DNA from: Photobacterium sp. JCM 19050 | GTDB taxonomy: Bacteria > Pseudomonadota > Gammaproteobacteria > Enterobacterales > Vibrionaceae | Reading direction: 5' to 3' | Length of the DNA stretch: 64,000 bases | Assembly (NCBI GenBank): GCA_001310455.1 | Contig: BAXG01000002.1 | Span: 1-64,000 of the forward strand | In this document: one piece after another, positions 31,455 to 41,109 of the stretch | Numbering within the stretch: position 1 is the stretch's first letter | Layout: each line of letters opens with the position of its first letter | Program-made: the position numbers and the translations under genes | The notes under the pieces: model-generated | The model's database searches: none | What the model was told of the DNA's origin: nothing | Seen by the model: only the letters and a program-made list of their open reading frames with translations

Positions 31455-32386
31455 TTATACCGAATTTTTGTTACGAATTTGTTCGTTTGCTGTCTTTAAT
31501 ATGATAACCAGAATAAGACTGACCCCAACCAGGGTAACGTGTATGGCAATGCTTGCGCTGACAGAGACGTTATCAGTGTCGGGTCAGCACCGGCTAGTGC
31601 GGTCAGAGCATACCCGGCCTGGTAGGCGCCCAGGTTTCCCGGTAAGTTAAACGGCATGGCCGATGCCAGTTCCCCCCCGACAACACCGAGCATCGCTATC
31701 AGCAATGGGCTCTCTGTCATGACGGCGACGGCCAGGATAAGGCCGGCGAGTTTGAGCACCCATATGAGGATTGTCTGCGCCAGGAATGACAGCCAGTGTC
31801 CGGCACCCGAGGGAAATGACCAGGTAAGGCCGTTTACTGTCTTTCTGATAAAACCGGGCAACGCAGGGCGCGCCTTAACCCACTTTTGTACCGGGTGCTG
31901 AAACAGGGCGAGGAAAGCAAGGCCGAGGGCCGGTAAGGCAAACATTGAAGCTGCAAGCCATGACACACCAAGCGGTGACCACGCAAGTGCAATGGTGCCT
32001 AACAGGCAGAGGGCCGCCAAATCTCCCAGCCGGAAAAGTAACAGCAATCCACTGCCGTCGAAGCCACTGATGCCAAACCGGCGGTTGAGTAAAATGGGGA
32101 AGGAAGCCTCGCCGGTTCGGGCGGGAAGCAGGTTATTCAGCGCTGTGTTGTAAACGATGATCTCCAGCGTTTCTGTTAACGATGCGCGGAAGCCGCGCCG
32201 GTGCAGCTCACTGTAAAGCCGCCAGGCGCGCAAACCGTAAGAGGTAACAATCGACACTGCCATGATGGCAATCAGGGTTGGCGTCAGGGCACTCAGCACA
32301 TCGGCAACTGCCTGCCAGCCGATCAGCCAGTCAATGGCAAGGGCAAACAGAAGCAGTGCGAAAAGTGTTACTGATAGATGTCTCAT
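31455..32386 (-). CDS. Lysylphosphatidylglycerol-synthase-TM/flippase-like membrane protein (frameshifted near its end)
   Basis: A polytopic membrane protein of the UPF0104/LPG_synthase_TM family, with about eight TM helices and landmarks IIVYNTALNNLLPARTGEAS, FRLGDLAALCLLG and MPFNLPGNLGAYQAGYAL. It lacks the soluble aminoacyl-transfer domain of MprF, so a lipid-flipping role is more likely than lysyl transfer. Near 31575 one base is lost; the repaired tail reads VSASIAIHVTLVGVSLILVI and ends at a TAA at 31455, giving 310 residues. It is divergent from the GT2 gene and lies 77 bp from the GT39 gene that follows it. Confidence 0.78.
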
Positions 32387-32493
32387 TGATGTAACAAATC
32401 CATACCCAAAATGTCATCCATTATTTCTACCATAAAAACCTTGTGTTACAGACAAGCGTTCAGTTGTAGAAATACGCTATGGAAGGCGAAAAA

Positions 32494-33555
32494 ATGACAA
32501 TCGCAACACAACCCTCTCCCGCTGTGAGTGTGTGCCACGATTCCCCGTCAACGCAAACCGGTTTATCCCTTCATTCCGTCAGTATTGTATTGCCCTTCTA
32601 TAACGAAGAGGACAATGCGGCTGCAATGATTGAGAGAATCAATGCAGTATCTGCCCTCCACAGCTACGAGGTTGAGATCATTGCTGTTAATGATGGCAGC
32701 GATGACAACACTTTGCAGAAATTGCTTGAAGCCCAACAGGTGTCTCAGCTCCCCCTACGCGTTTTGGATCTCCAGCGTAACTTCGGCCAGACCGCCGCGA
32801 TGCAGGCAGGTATTGATGCCGCGTTGGGCGGTGTGGTCGTGACGCTGGATGGCGATTTGCAAAATGACCCAGAAGATATCCCGATGATGGTGGAAACCCT
32901 TATTCGTGATGACCTCGATTTGGTGGTGGGGTGGCGAAAAGACCGCAAGGACAAGCTGATTCTGCGGAAAATTCCGTCAAAGATAGCCAACCGCCTGATA
33001 GGCAAGGTGACCGGCGTCAGGCTCCATGATTACGGTTGTTCACTCAAGGTGTACCGCGCCAGCGTGATTAAGCAGGTGAAGCTTTACGGTGAAATGCACC
33101 GGTTTATTCCTGCCTGGGTGGCTTGCCATGTGCCGAAACACCGCATTAGTGAGGTGCCGGTGAAACACCATGCGCGTACTCACGGTGAGTCAAAGTACGG
33201 TATTTCCAGGGTTATCCGGGTACTTATCGACCTGCTTTCTGTGGTCTTTTTTATGCGCTTTCGTGCCCGTCCGGCGCATTTTTTCGGTTCAGTGGGCATG
33301 ATACTTGGCGCGCTTGGCGGCGGAATGCTGGGCTGGCTGGCGATCCAGAAATTCCTGTTTGACCAGGATATCGGCCAGCGACCGATGCTGATTGTCGGTG
33401 TGATGCTGGTGCTTGCTGCTATCCAGTTGATGACAACCGGGGTGGTGGCAGAGATGTTAAGCCGGGTTTATTACGAATCGTCGAGCCGCAAGGCCTATCA
33501 GGCCTGTGAGTACCCCGCACCCGGCGGGAAAAAACTGTCAGGCGAGGATGCGTAA
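32494..33555 (+). CDS. GT2 polyprenyl-phosphate glycosyltransferase (DPM1/ArnC/GtrB type)
   Basis: An intact protein of about 353 residues. The catalytic GT-A domain has SIVLPFYNEEDN, AVNDGSDDNT and the DxD motif TLDGDLQNDPEDI. HDYGCSLKVYRASVIKQV is typical of enzymes that make polyprenyl-phosphate sugars. Two C-terminal TM helices follow. I chose the ATG at 32494, seven bases after GGAAGG. It should load a sugar onto undecaprenyl phosphate for the adjacent GT39 enzyme, whose ATG starts directly after this gene's stop codon. Confidence 0.88.
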   Translation: MTIATQPSPAVSVCHDSPSTQTGLSLHSVSIVLPFYNEEDNAAAMIERINAVSALHSYEVEIIAVNDGSDDNTLQKLLEAQQVSQLPLRVLDLQRNFGQTAAMQAGIDAALGGVVVTLDGDLQNDPEDIPMMVETLIRDDLDLVVGWRKDRKDKLILRKIPSKIANRLIGKVTGVRLHDYGCSLKVYRASVIKQVKLYGEMHRFIPAWVACHVPKHRISEVPVKHHARTHGESKYGISRVIRVLIDLLSVVFFMRFRARPAHFFGSVGMILGALGGGMLGWLAIQKFLFDQDIGQRPMLIVGVMLVLAAIQLMTTGVVAEMLSRVYYESSSRKAYQACEYPAPGGKKLSGEDA

Positions 33556-35085
33556 ATGACCACGCCAATGAATACGAAAGCCCAGACGCTTATTCTCAGC
33601 TTTCTCATTTTGTTGGCGTTTTATGTCGGTCTCGGCAGCTTCCCATTGTTCGACCTGGACGAGGGGGCGTTTTCTGCGGCCACCATGGAGATGCGCATCC
33701 GCGGTGACTGGATAACGCCTTGGCTCTACGGCGAACCGCGCTTCGACAAACCTATTCTTATCTATTGGTGTCAGTTGGTAACCACGGCAATTTTTGGCAC
33801 CAATGAATGGTCCCTTCGCCTTCCTTCAGCTCTTGCGGCAACGGGCTGGATGGTGGTGTTGTATGACTTTGCCAAGCGTTACTTCCCCGGTTCAGAGTGG
33901 CTAGCGGTAACGGTGGCCAGTTGTTCGCTGATGACCCTGGTCATTGCCCGGGCTGCAACGGCAGATGCGCTGCTGAACCTGTTTCTGACCCTGACCTGCC
34001 TGTCAGTGTGGCGCTACCTCGACCAACCTTCTGCCAAACGGGCAACCATGACCTATTTATGGATGGGAATAGGTTTTCTTGCCAAAGGGCCGGTTGCGAT
34101 GGTGATACCTTTTTTCACCCTGATGCTTTTTGCTCTTTCATCAGGAAGGTGGCGAGATACAGGCCGGGCACTGGTTTTCCTGCCGGGCTGGCTGGTGTTT
34201 TTTCTGATCGCAGCCCCTTGGTATTTCCTGGTCTACAACGCGCAGGGGCAGGCATTTGTCGATGGCTTTTTCCTTGGGCATAACCTCAGCCGGTTTACCG
34301 ATACCATGGAAGGGCATGGTGGAAGCTTGCTGTATTACCTTCCTGTCCTGCTTTATATCGCCCTGCCATTTACCGGGGTTTTGCTGGCCGTGCTCTATAA
34401 ATGGCAGCATTGGTGGAAAAAGCCGGTGGGCCGTTTCCTGTTGATTTGGTTTGTTGTGACCTTCGCTGTTTTTTCCCTCTCTGACACCCAGCTTCCCCAC
34501 TACCTTCTGTACGGCATGCCTCCGCTTTGGTTGTTGATGGCCAATTACCTGCGGCTGGTGCATAACCGCCTGATGCTGGTCATTCCCCTTTTGGTGTTTG
34601 CCGTGCTGCTGATGGTGTTGCCCTTCGTCCTTGAATCTATGGTTGCCACCGCACAGGACTATGCCCGCCTGGTGATGCTCGGTGCCATTGATGCCTTCTC
34701 TTCAACCTACTTTGTGATTGTTCAGTTTGTGCTGGGTATCTGTGTTTTATTCCTTGTCGGCGGGAATGTGCTGAGGCCTTACGGGCCGCTTTTAATCGGC
34801 ACACTGTCGGCATTTTGCATTCTGACCACCGTGGTCCCCGTGCTGGCCGAAGCCCAGCAAAAGCCGGTGAAACAGGCTGCGCTCTTTGCCCGTGAAGCGG
34901 GAAAAGAGGTCGTGACTGCCGCCGTCAATATGCCCAGTTTTTCCGTTTACCTCGGCTCGGTGACAGAAAAGCGCCCGCCTAAAACCGGCGAGTGGGTGTT
35001 CACCAGAACGGACAAGCTGGAGCGATTTGAGATCGAACGACTGGTGTTTCAGCAAGGGACGGTGTCCCTGTTTGAAGCGAAATAA
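33556..35085 (+). CDS. GT39/ArnT-like membrane glycosyltransferase
   Basis: An intact 509-residue polytopic protein. The first periplasmic loop has LFDLDEGAFSAATMEMRIRG and GEPRFDKPILIYWCQ, the acidic pair and RFDKP motif of ArnT-type transferases. About eleven TM helices precede a short soluble C-terminal domain. It starts with no gap after the GT2 gene, so translation is probably coupled and the GT2 product is its likely donor. By analogy with ArnC-ArnT it would move a sugar or aminosugar to an envelope acceptor such as lipid A; the sugar is unknown. Confidence 0.86.
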   Translation: MTTPMNTKAQTLILSFLILLAFYVGLGSFPLFDLDEGAFSAATMEMRIRGDWITPWLYGEPRFDKPILIYWCQLVTTAIFGTNEWSLRLPSALAATGWMVVLYDFAKRYFPGSEWLAVTVASCSLMTLVIARAATADALLNLFLTLTCLSVWRYLDQPSAKRATMTYLWMGIGFLAKGPVAMVIPFFTLMLFALSSGRWRDTGRALVFLPGWLVFFLIAAPWYFLVYNAQGQAFVDGFFLGHNLSRFTDTMEGHGGSLLYYLPVLLYIALPFTGVLLAVLYKWQHWWKKPVGRFLLIWFVVTFAVFSLSDTQLPHYLLYGMPPLWLLMANYLRLVHNRLMLVIPLLVFAVLLMVLPFVLESMVATAQDYARLVMLGAIDAFSSTYFVIVQFVLGICVLFLVGGNVLRPYGPLLIGTLSAFCILTTVVPVLAEAQQKPVKQAALFAREAGKEVVTAAVNMPSFSVYLGSVTEKRPPKTGEWVFTRTDKLERFEIERLVFQQGTVSLFEAK

Positions 35086-35109
35086 CCAACCAATTCGGAC
35101 TTTGCGCGT

Positions 35110-35937
35110 ATGTTTAATGCAAGTTCACCGTACATGAAACCTGTGCCGCTCTGGGGATCAAGAGCCTGGATTCTGGTGCAGGTTGCGGGGCTGATTGCCC
35201 TGTTCAAACTCGACCAACCCTTGTTTCTGGCAATCAACCGTGTGGCAAGTATCCTGCCGGACACCTTTTGGTCCATGGTAACCCTGATGGGTGATGGCAT
35301 GATTGTATTCGCCATTTTCCCGTTTGTGTTTTTCCGTCACCACCGGCTTATGGTGGTGGCTCTGTGCCTGACGGTCATGGCGCTTCTGGTTATCCACGGG
35401 ATCAAGGGGCTGACAGACTGGCCGCGGCCGCCGGGCGTGCTTGCTCTGGATACCTTCAATCTGATTGGCAAACCTTACACCGGAAATACCTTCCCCTCCG
35501 GCCATGCTGCTACGGCCGTGGCAACCGCTATGCTGTGGCGGGCGGTATTACCGCAGAGGTTTGGTAACTGGCTTTTGGCGGCGGCACTATTGGTCGCCGT
35601 TTCACGGATAGCGGTGGGAATTCACTGGCCAACGGATGTGCTGGTGGGTGTGGCCGCCGGGCTGATGCTGGCCTGGGCCGCGGGTAAACGGATGCAGTTT
35701 GTTAGCTGGTCGGACAGACGTTGGGTCAAGGCTGTTTTGCTTCTGATGCTCGCCGGGAATGCGATAAGCCTTTTTACCTACCGACATGGTTATGAGTTGG
35801 TTGAGGTTCCGGTTTACCTTTTGGCCGTGGGTTCCCTTGCCGCGTGTATTGTCCAGGGATTCCGGCTGTATTTTGACTGGCGAGAAGAAAGAGCCCGTAT
35901 CCGCGAGAGCATGACGCTCTCACCAGAGCAGGGCTGA
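35110..35937 (+). CDS. PAP2-family membrane phosphatase
   Basis: An intact 275-residue protein with six or more TM helices and full PAP2 motifs: KGLTDWPRPP, NTFPSGHAATAVATAM and SRIAVGIHWPTDVLVG. It most likely dephosphorylates a polyprenyl (pyro)phosphate or a lipid phosphate at the outer face of the inner membrane. As the third gene of the GT2-GT39-PAP2 run it could recycle the undecaprenyl phosphate carrier used by the two transferases. Convergent with the sterol-desaturase gene, 12 bp away. Confidence 0.87.
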   Translation: MFNASSPYMKPVPLWGSRAWILVQVAGLIALFKLDQPLFLAINRVASILPDTFWSMVTLMGDGMIVFAIFPFVFFRHHRLMVVALCLTVMALLVIHGIKGLTDWPRPPGVLALDTFNLIGKPYTGNTFPSGHAATAVATAMLWRAVLPQRFGNWLLAAALLVAVSRIAVGIHWPTDVLVGVAAGLMLAWAAGKRMQFVSWSDRRWVKAVLLLMLAGNAISLFTYRHGYELVEVPVYLLAVGSLAACIVQGFRLYFDWREERARIRESMTLSPEQG

Positions 35938-35949
35938 CAGCAGGCGGCT

Positions 35950-36759
35950 TTAATGTGTTTGGGTTGAAAACGGCATTTTCAGCATGGATGCCACGTTTGT
36001 TGCCTGTGCCGGTTGGCAGCCTTTGAGCCCGATTTCCATCCCCAGGTGTCCGTGCCGGGGCTTTTCCGTGTAGGTGCCGAACCAGCGATCCCACAGCGCA
36101 AGGTTAAAGCCGTAGTTCGTGTTGTACTCAGCCGGAATCACTGAGTGGTGGATGCGGTGCATATCCGGGGTGACAACAAGAAACCGCACGATGCGGTCAA
36201 CGGCGGATGGCAGCCTCACATTGCTGTGGTTAAACATCGCCAGCGCGTTAAGCATTATTTCAAACAGGACCACAGCAACGGCCGGTGCTCCGAGCGCGGT
36301 AACCGCAACCACTTTAATCACCATAGAGATAAGGATCTCCAAAGGATGAAACCGGGAGCCTGTGGTCACATCGATATCCGGGTCGGCATGGTGCACCCGG
36401 TGGAGACGCCACAAAATAGGGACTTCATGGAAGGTTTTGTGCTGGAGCCAGATAACGCCGTCAAGGATGATAAGACTAAGGGGAACGCTGAGCCACAGCG
36501 GCGCATCAAGCACATTGAAACCCCCGACCCGGTTGTCGGCAAGGAACATGGCAACCCCGGCCAGCGCTGTGGGGAAAACCAGCCTGACCACAAAGGCATT
36601 AAGGCCAACCAGCGTCAGGTTATTCAGCCAGCGAAACCATTTGGGTGCGGTGAGCGGGCGGCGGGGAGCCACGCCCTCAAACAGGGCCATAATAAAAAAG
36701 ATACCGAAAAACATGCCCAGCCTGAGTGCCATTTCATGCTCTGTGACCCAGTCAAACAT
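35950..36759 (-). CDS. Sterol desaturase / fatty-acid hydroxylase family membrane protein
   Basis: An intact 269-residue integral membrane protein with the histidine boxes of the di-iron hydroxylase superfamily: HKTFH, HRVHH (LHRVHHADPDIDVTTGSRFH) and HRIHH (MHRIHHSVIPAEYNTNYGF), plus NHSN. Four to five TM helices surround them. Such proteins oxidise lipid chains or polyisoprenoids using O2; the substrate here is unknown. It is a single gene convergent with the GT2-GT39-PAP2 run. Confidence 0.85.
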   Translation of the reverse strand: MFDWVTEHEMALRLGMFFGIFFIMALFEGVAPRRPLTAPKWFRWLNNLTLVGLNAFVVRLVFPTALAGVAMFLADNRVGGFNVLDAPLWLSVPLSLIILDGVIWLQHKTFHEVPILWRLHRVHHADPDIDVTTGSRFHPLEILISMVIKVVAVTALGAPAVAVVLFEIMLNALAMFNHSNVRLPSAVDRIVRFLVVTPDMHRIHHSVIPAEYNTNYGFNLALWDRWFGTYTEKPRHGHLGMEIGLKGCQPAQATNVASMLKMPFSTQTH

Positions 36760-36835
36760 AACGCCTCCGTCCTACGCAATATTGTTATTTTAGCAATACG
36801 TAAAGTATCCCTCTAATGATTAAGACCGCGCCGTG

Positions 36836-36867
36836 AGAAAAAAATTACGGCACCCGGAGGTGCCGTT
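36836..36867 (-). terminator. Rho-independent terminator downstream of torA
   Basis: On the minus strand: ACGGCACC, CGGG-type loop, GGTGCCGT followed by AATTTTTTT. It lies about 100 nt after the torA stop. Confidence 0.8.
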
Positions 36868-36963
36868 TGTCAGAAAGTGTGTCTGTGTAAGGCTGCAAAG
36901 GCTGAGCCTTTATGTCGCACGCTCTCCCTCCGAGCGATTGAGCCGCTCTGAGACAAGAAAGCG

Positions 36964-39428
36964 CTAAGCGACAAATATTGGTCCGCCGAAGGCGGTCACC
37001 GGCGGTGCTTCACCGGTGTATTTCTCGATGTCTACAATACAGGTGTTGGCGCTGGTGGCATTGGCAAGCTCAGAGGTTGGTACATCCAGGGTCACCGTGT
37101 TGGGGTCGCCATAGGTATCGATAGCGCCAATCTCCGGCCCGGTCGGGCCATACCAGGCCCCTTCGTAAATCCGGATAACACCGCTTGGGTAGTTATCGGA
37201 CAGTTTCGCCCCGGCAAGCAATTGGCCGCGGTCATTGAATACCCGCACCAGATCCCCGTCCTTGATACCTTTTTTCTTCGCATCTTCCGGGTTGATATAC
37301 ACCGGCTCGCGCCCTTGTACCGTGTAAGTTTCCCGGTAGTCAGAATCACACATCTGGGAGTGCAGACGCTGATCCGGGTGGCATGACTGGAGCCAGAATG
37401 GGAACTTGTCTGAGCCCGGTCCGCCGTGGGAGCGCTCGGCTTTTTCAAACCACATCGGGTGCCCCTGGCAGTGTTTGTATCCGTACCGGGCAATCTTGCG
37501 ACTGTACAGTTCGATAAATCCGGAAGGGGTACCCAGTGCGTTAATTTCCGGATCTTCCCGGAAAGCGGCATGGCGTACCCAGGGTTTGCCCTGAGGGAAG
37601 TCGATAATGCCTTTGGCCCAGAATTCTTCAAATTCCGGCAGAGGGTGGGAGTTTTTGTTGGCTTCGCGGCAGTTGTTGTACAGCTCCATGATCCACTGAC
37701 GCTCAGTTTTGCTCTGGGTGTACTCTGCTTCCTTATCCCAGCGCCGGCAAAGCTCAGAAAAGATCTGGAAATCGGTTTTGGAGTGGTAAAGCGGGTCGAC
37801 CAGCTTGTGCATGGCGACGATACCCCGAGCGGAATATGAGCCGTACAGGTCTATGTCGTCACGCTCCCATTGGGTGCAGGCCGGAAGCACAATGTCTGAG
37901 AAGCGGCAGGTCGCCGTCCAGGAAAAGTCGATTGTTACCACCGTGTGCAGCTTTTTAAAAGCGCGCTTCATCCGGTTGCGATCCTGATGGTGGTGCCAGG
38001 GGTTACACCCACTGATCACCAGCATCTTCACATCCGGGAAGGTCACTTCTGCGCCGTTTGCCTGGATCTTCCGCCGGGGTTTAACAGCATATCAATCCAG
38101 CGCGCCACCGGGATGGTTTTACTGGCGCCGCGGTAATCTGTGCTGGTCCATTTCGGTTCCTGGCCTCGATCCGGGTTGCGGGGAAAACCGCCGGGGCCGG
38201 AGAAACCGGAAGACGGGACACCAATCGAACTGTAGTGATGCGAATAAGATACCCCACCACCGGGAAGGCCCACCATGCCGAGCATGGAGGCCAGAAGAAC
38301 CCCCATCCAGTAAGGCTGTTCGCCATGTTGCTGGCGCTGGATTGCCCAGCCGAACATAAACTGGGTTCTGCCCTTGGCAAGCATCCGGGCAAACTCCCGG
38401 ATTTCATCTGCCTTCACGCCGCAGATTGCTTCTGCCCATTCCGGGGTTTTCTCGGTTTTATCCTCACCGGTACCCAGCAGGTAGGGGAGGAAGTCCTTGA
38501 AGCCAAGGCAATAGGTATCGAGGAACTTCTGATCGTAGAGGTTTTCCTTGTACAGGGTGTGGGCGATACCCAGCATAAAGGGCACGTCGGTTTGTGGGTT
38601 GACGTACCTGTGTTTGCAGTTGATGTGGTTGAGGGTTTTGGAGCGAACCGGGTCAACCGCGATGACATTGAGGCTGCCGTCAGCGATTTTCTTCTTCAGT
38701 TCCTCAAAATAGGGCAATGACTGGTGAGGTTCACAGTTCCAGCCCACCTGCAGGTTTTTCACCGGATCCGACGCCCAGAAAATCAGGTTGTCTGTGTGCT
38801 CCAGGATTTCTGTCCAGGATGTTCCCTGGGCATACACCTCGGTAGAACCGATGACATACGGGAGGATAGTCTGCCCGGCACCGGTGGAATAGTCGCCCAC
38901 CTTGGTTACCGAGTGCCCGTGCATGGCAATTGCGCGCTGCATATGGTTTCCGCAGCTCTGGAACTGGCCGGTCTGGCGCCAGCCGGTTTGCCCGGCGAAC
39001 AGGCCGGACGGGCCGAAGTTTTTCTGCACGTATTCCAGTTCGCGGTAAAAAAGATCCAGCGCTTCGTCCCAGGTTACTCGCACATAGCGATTGTTACCCC
39101 GGGTGTCTGCCGCGTATTTGTGGTTTTTCAGCCAGTCCAGCCGCACCATTGGGTAGCGAACCCGGGACGAACTGTAAATGATGCCCTTGATGCCATTGAG
39201 CATATCGGTCGGGGCCGGATCCATCTCAAGGGGTTTGATCTCCTGGACTTTACCTGCCCAGATCCGGGCCCGGAAAGCCCCCCAGTGGGAGCCCTGGGTT
39301 TTCCATACGCCGTCAGTTTCTTCTGCTGCGGCGAAGGCTTGGGTGGCAGTGAGCAGGCTGGGCCCGACAACAGACGCAGCACTGGCCCCCATCAATCCCT
39401 TTAAAAACGTTCTTCGGTTCATGGTCAT
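36964..39428 (-). CDS. torA: Trimethylamine-N-oxide reductase TorA (one single-base deletion)
   Basis: A periplasmic molybdopterin (bis-MGD) enzyme that reduces TMAO to trimethylamine in anaerobic respiration. The Tat signal is [19 protein letters not shown]. Molybdopterin oxidoreductase landmarks include [20 protein letters not shown] and [20 protein letters not shown], with the dinucleotide-binding domain at the C-terminal end. One base is missing near 38062 (GGCGGAAG for GGCGGNAAG); the repaired product is 821 residues, the usual Vibrio length. The start has GGAG eight bases upstream. It follows torC by 17 bp. The dedicated chaperone gene torD is not in this window. Confidence 0.94.
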
Positions 39429-39445
39429 GATTGTGCTCCTGTCAG

Positions 39446-40627
39446 TTAGTGGCTCTTGTCAAAGTCAGACGAGTGCATCTGCAGGTACTTGAGCACTAAG
39501 GTCTTGGTATCATGGTCGAAGTTCACAAACGCCATCATGCCGTCGAACATTCCCGGCCAGGTGTTGGCGTCAAAGTGGTTCTCCGCCGGCTGGGTGTGGC
39601 AGACGCTGCAGTTGGTCTGGTAAGCCTGTTTCGCTTCACTCCAGATAGGCTCGATGCTGTTGAGCATGTCTTCCTTGCGCATCCACACGTCAACCTCTAC
39701 CCGTTGCCATGGCAGGCCGGTCAGGTCGTCTTCCTTGGTTTCAAAGGTTTTCACGAACTGGTCGTTCTGTGAGACCTCTTTGGAAAGCGCGGCACTGCCG
39801 ATGTTGAGGCCAAAGTCAGTATCGATTACCCGGCCAAAGCCTTTTGCCTTGCGCCAGCCCAGCAATTTGACCTGGATTGCGCTGCCTTCATCCACCAGCA
39901 CGGTGACTTCCGTTGCGGGGTTGAGCACGCCGGCTTCTTTCATCAGGTTGTCGGTTTCGTAAAGGGGGAGGTGGCGGACGGCGTAAAGCGTCGCACCCTG
40001 ATCATAATTGGTTGAACCGGCCTGTTCCTGAAGCTTGCCGATCATGCCGCCGGAGGAATCCATATTTTCCGGCAGGTGGTGGGCAATGCCTTTGTGGCAA
40101 TCAATACAGCTCTGGTCTTTCTCGGCCGCCTGTTTCATCTGGAACCGGGCCGCCGGGGACATTTCATCCCATTTCATACTGTCGTATTGGTGACACTGTT
40201 TACATTCAAGGGAGCCGTTGGCTGAGAAGCGCCGCCACTCGTGCTGAGCCAGGGTCAGACGGTGCTCAAGAAAGAGTTCGCGGGTGTCGATGGTCCCGAA
40301 AATGGCGGCCCACACTTCTTTACTGGCTTGCATTTTACGGGCGATTTTGTCTGTCCATTTGTGGGGGACGTGGCAGTCCGGGCAGGTGGCGCGCACACCG
40401 GCATTGTTGGTCCAGTGCACGGTTCCCTGAAGCTCCTGGTAGACGTTGTCACGCATTTGGTGGCAACTGATGCAGAATTTCTCGGTGTTAGTCATTTCAA
40501 GGGCGGTGTTGAACCCTCCCCAGAAAATTACCCCGGCAATAAAGCCGCCGAGTGCCAACACCCCAAGGCTGATGTGCGTAGCCGGACGCCAGAATGTCGC
40601 CCAGAGCTTTTTGATTTTGAATTTCAT
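39446..40627 (-). CDS. torC: Pentaheme c-type cytochrome TorC
   Basis: An intact 393-residue membrane-anchored cytochrome that passes electrons from menaquinol to TorA. An N-terminal anchor (about residues 17-38) leads into a NapC/NirT-type tetraheme domain with CISCH, CPDCH, CKQCH and CIDCH. A C-terminal extension carries the fifth heme, CSVCH, near residue 345, a TorC-specific feature. Second gene of torECA. Confidence 0.95.
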   Translation of the reverse strand: MKFKIKKLWATFWRPATHISLGVLALGGFIAGVIFWGGFNTALEMTNTEKFCISCHQMRDNVYQELQGTVHWTNNAGVRATCPDCHVPHKWTDKIARKMQASKEVWAAIFGTIDTRELFLEHRLTLAQHEWRRFSANGSLECKQCHQYDSMKWDEMSPAARFQMKQAAEKDQSCIDCHKGIAHHLPENMDSSGGMIGKLQEQAGSTNYDQGATLYAVRHLPLYETDNLMKEAGVLNPATEVTVLVDEGSAIQVKLLGWRKAKGFGRVIDTDFGLNIGSAALSKEVSQNDQFVKTFETKEDDLTGLPWQRVEVDVWMRKEDMLNSIEPIWSEAKQAYQTNCSVCHTQPAENHFDANTWPGMFDGMMAFVNFDHDTKTLVLKYLQMHSSDFDKSH

Positions 40628-40671
40628 GATTGATTACCCTTTAAGATCAGAGACACAGGTTTGCCGGGAAA

Positions 40672-40845
40672 TTAACCGTGGCCCGGGGGGCCAAAGAAAA
40701 ATACCTGTAGCATCCAGACGACAAAGCCGTATCCGCCAATCAGGGCGACGCTCAGTACAGGAAACAGAACGACTGCGATAAACAGAAACGCCCGCCATTC
40801 GTATCCCGATTTTTCATCTGCTTCGACAGTGTCTTGCTCACGCAT
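40672..40845 (-). CDS. torE: TMAO reductase system small membrane protein TorE
   Basis: A 57-residue single-span protein, MREQDTVEADEKSGYEWRAF followed by a TM helix (FIAVVLFPVLSVALIGGYGF) and a tail ending FFFGPPGHG. This is the TorE family found at the head of Vibrio and Shewanella torECA operons. AAAGGG lies eight bases before the ATG. The role is not firmly known; a NapE-like accessory part of the electron-transfer complex is assumed. torC begins 44 bp downstream. Confidence 0.9.
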   Translation of the reverse strand: MREQDTVEADEKSGYEWRAFLFIAVVLFPVLSVALIGGYGFVVWMLQVFFFGPPGHG

Positions 40846-41046
40846 AATGCAACCCTTTGAATAATAGAAATTAATTTATTTGTATCACCAAGACGATCAA
40901 AGCATAGCCGACAGGTCAGGCTAGGCTGTCTTGATATTGATGAGAGAAGGCAGTTGTATGATGTAAAGCACAGTTAACGTGTTACAGGGCTTGCTAATTC
41001 ACGGTCAAGCGCATGATATGAAACGGTATTAAACGAAAGAGGGAAA

Positions 41047-41097
41047 AGGCCTGTATCGCATGATTTTCATCGAGAATTCAGCGGGAAACAGGCCTAT
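41047..41097 (-). terminator. Long-loop hairpin after the copper ATPase gene
   Basis: On the minus strand, AGGCCTGT and ACAGGCCT form an 8-bp stem around a loop of about 32 nt, followed by TTTTCCC. It begins 13 nt after the ATPase stop and is a plausible intrinsic terminator for the long nirK-to-ATPase run. The rest of the 40846-41109 gap holds the torE promoter region; I could not identify a specific TorR or FNR site there. Confidence 0.55.
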
Positions 41098-41109
41098 GGG
41101 GATACTATT

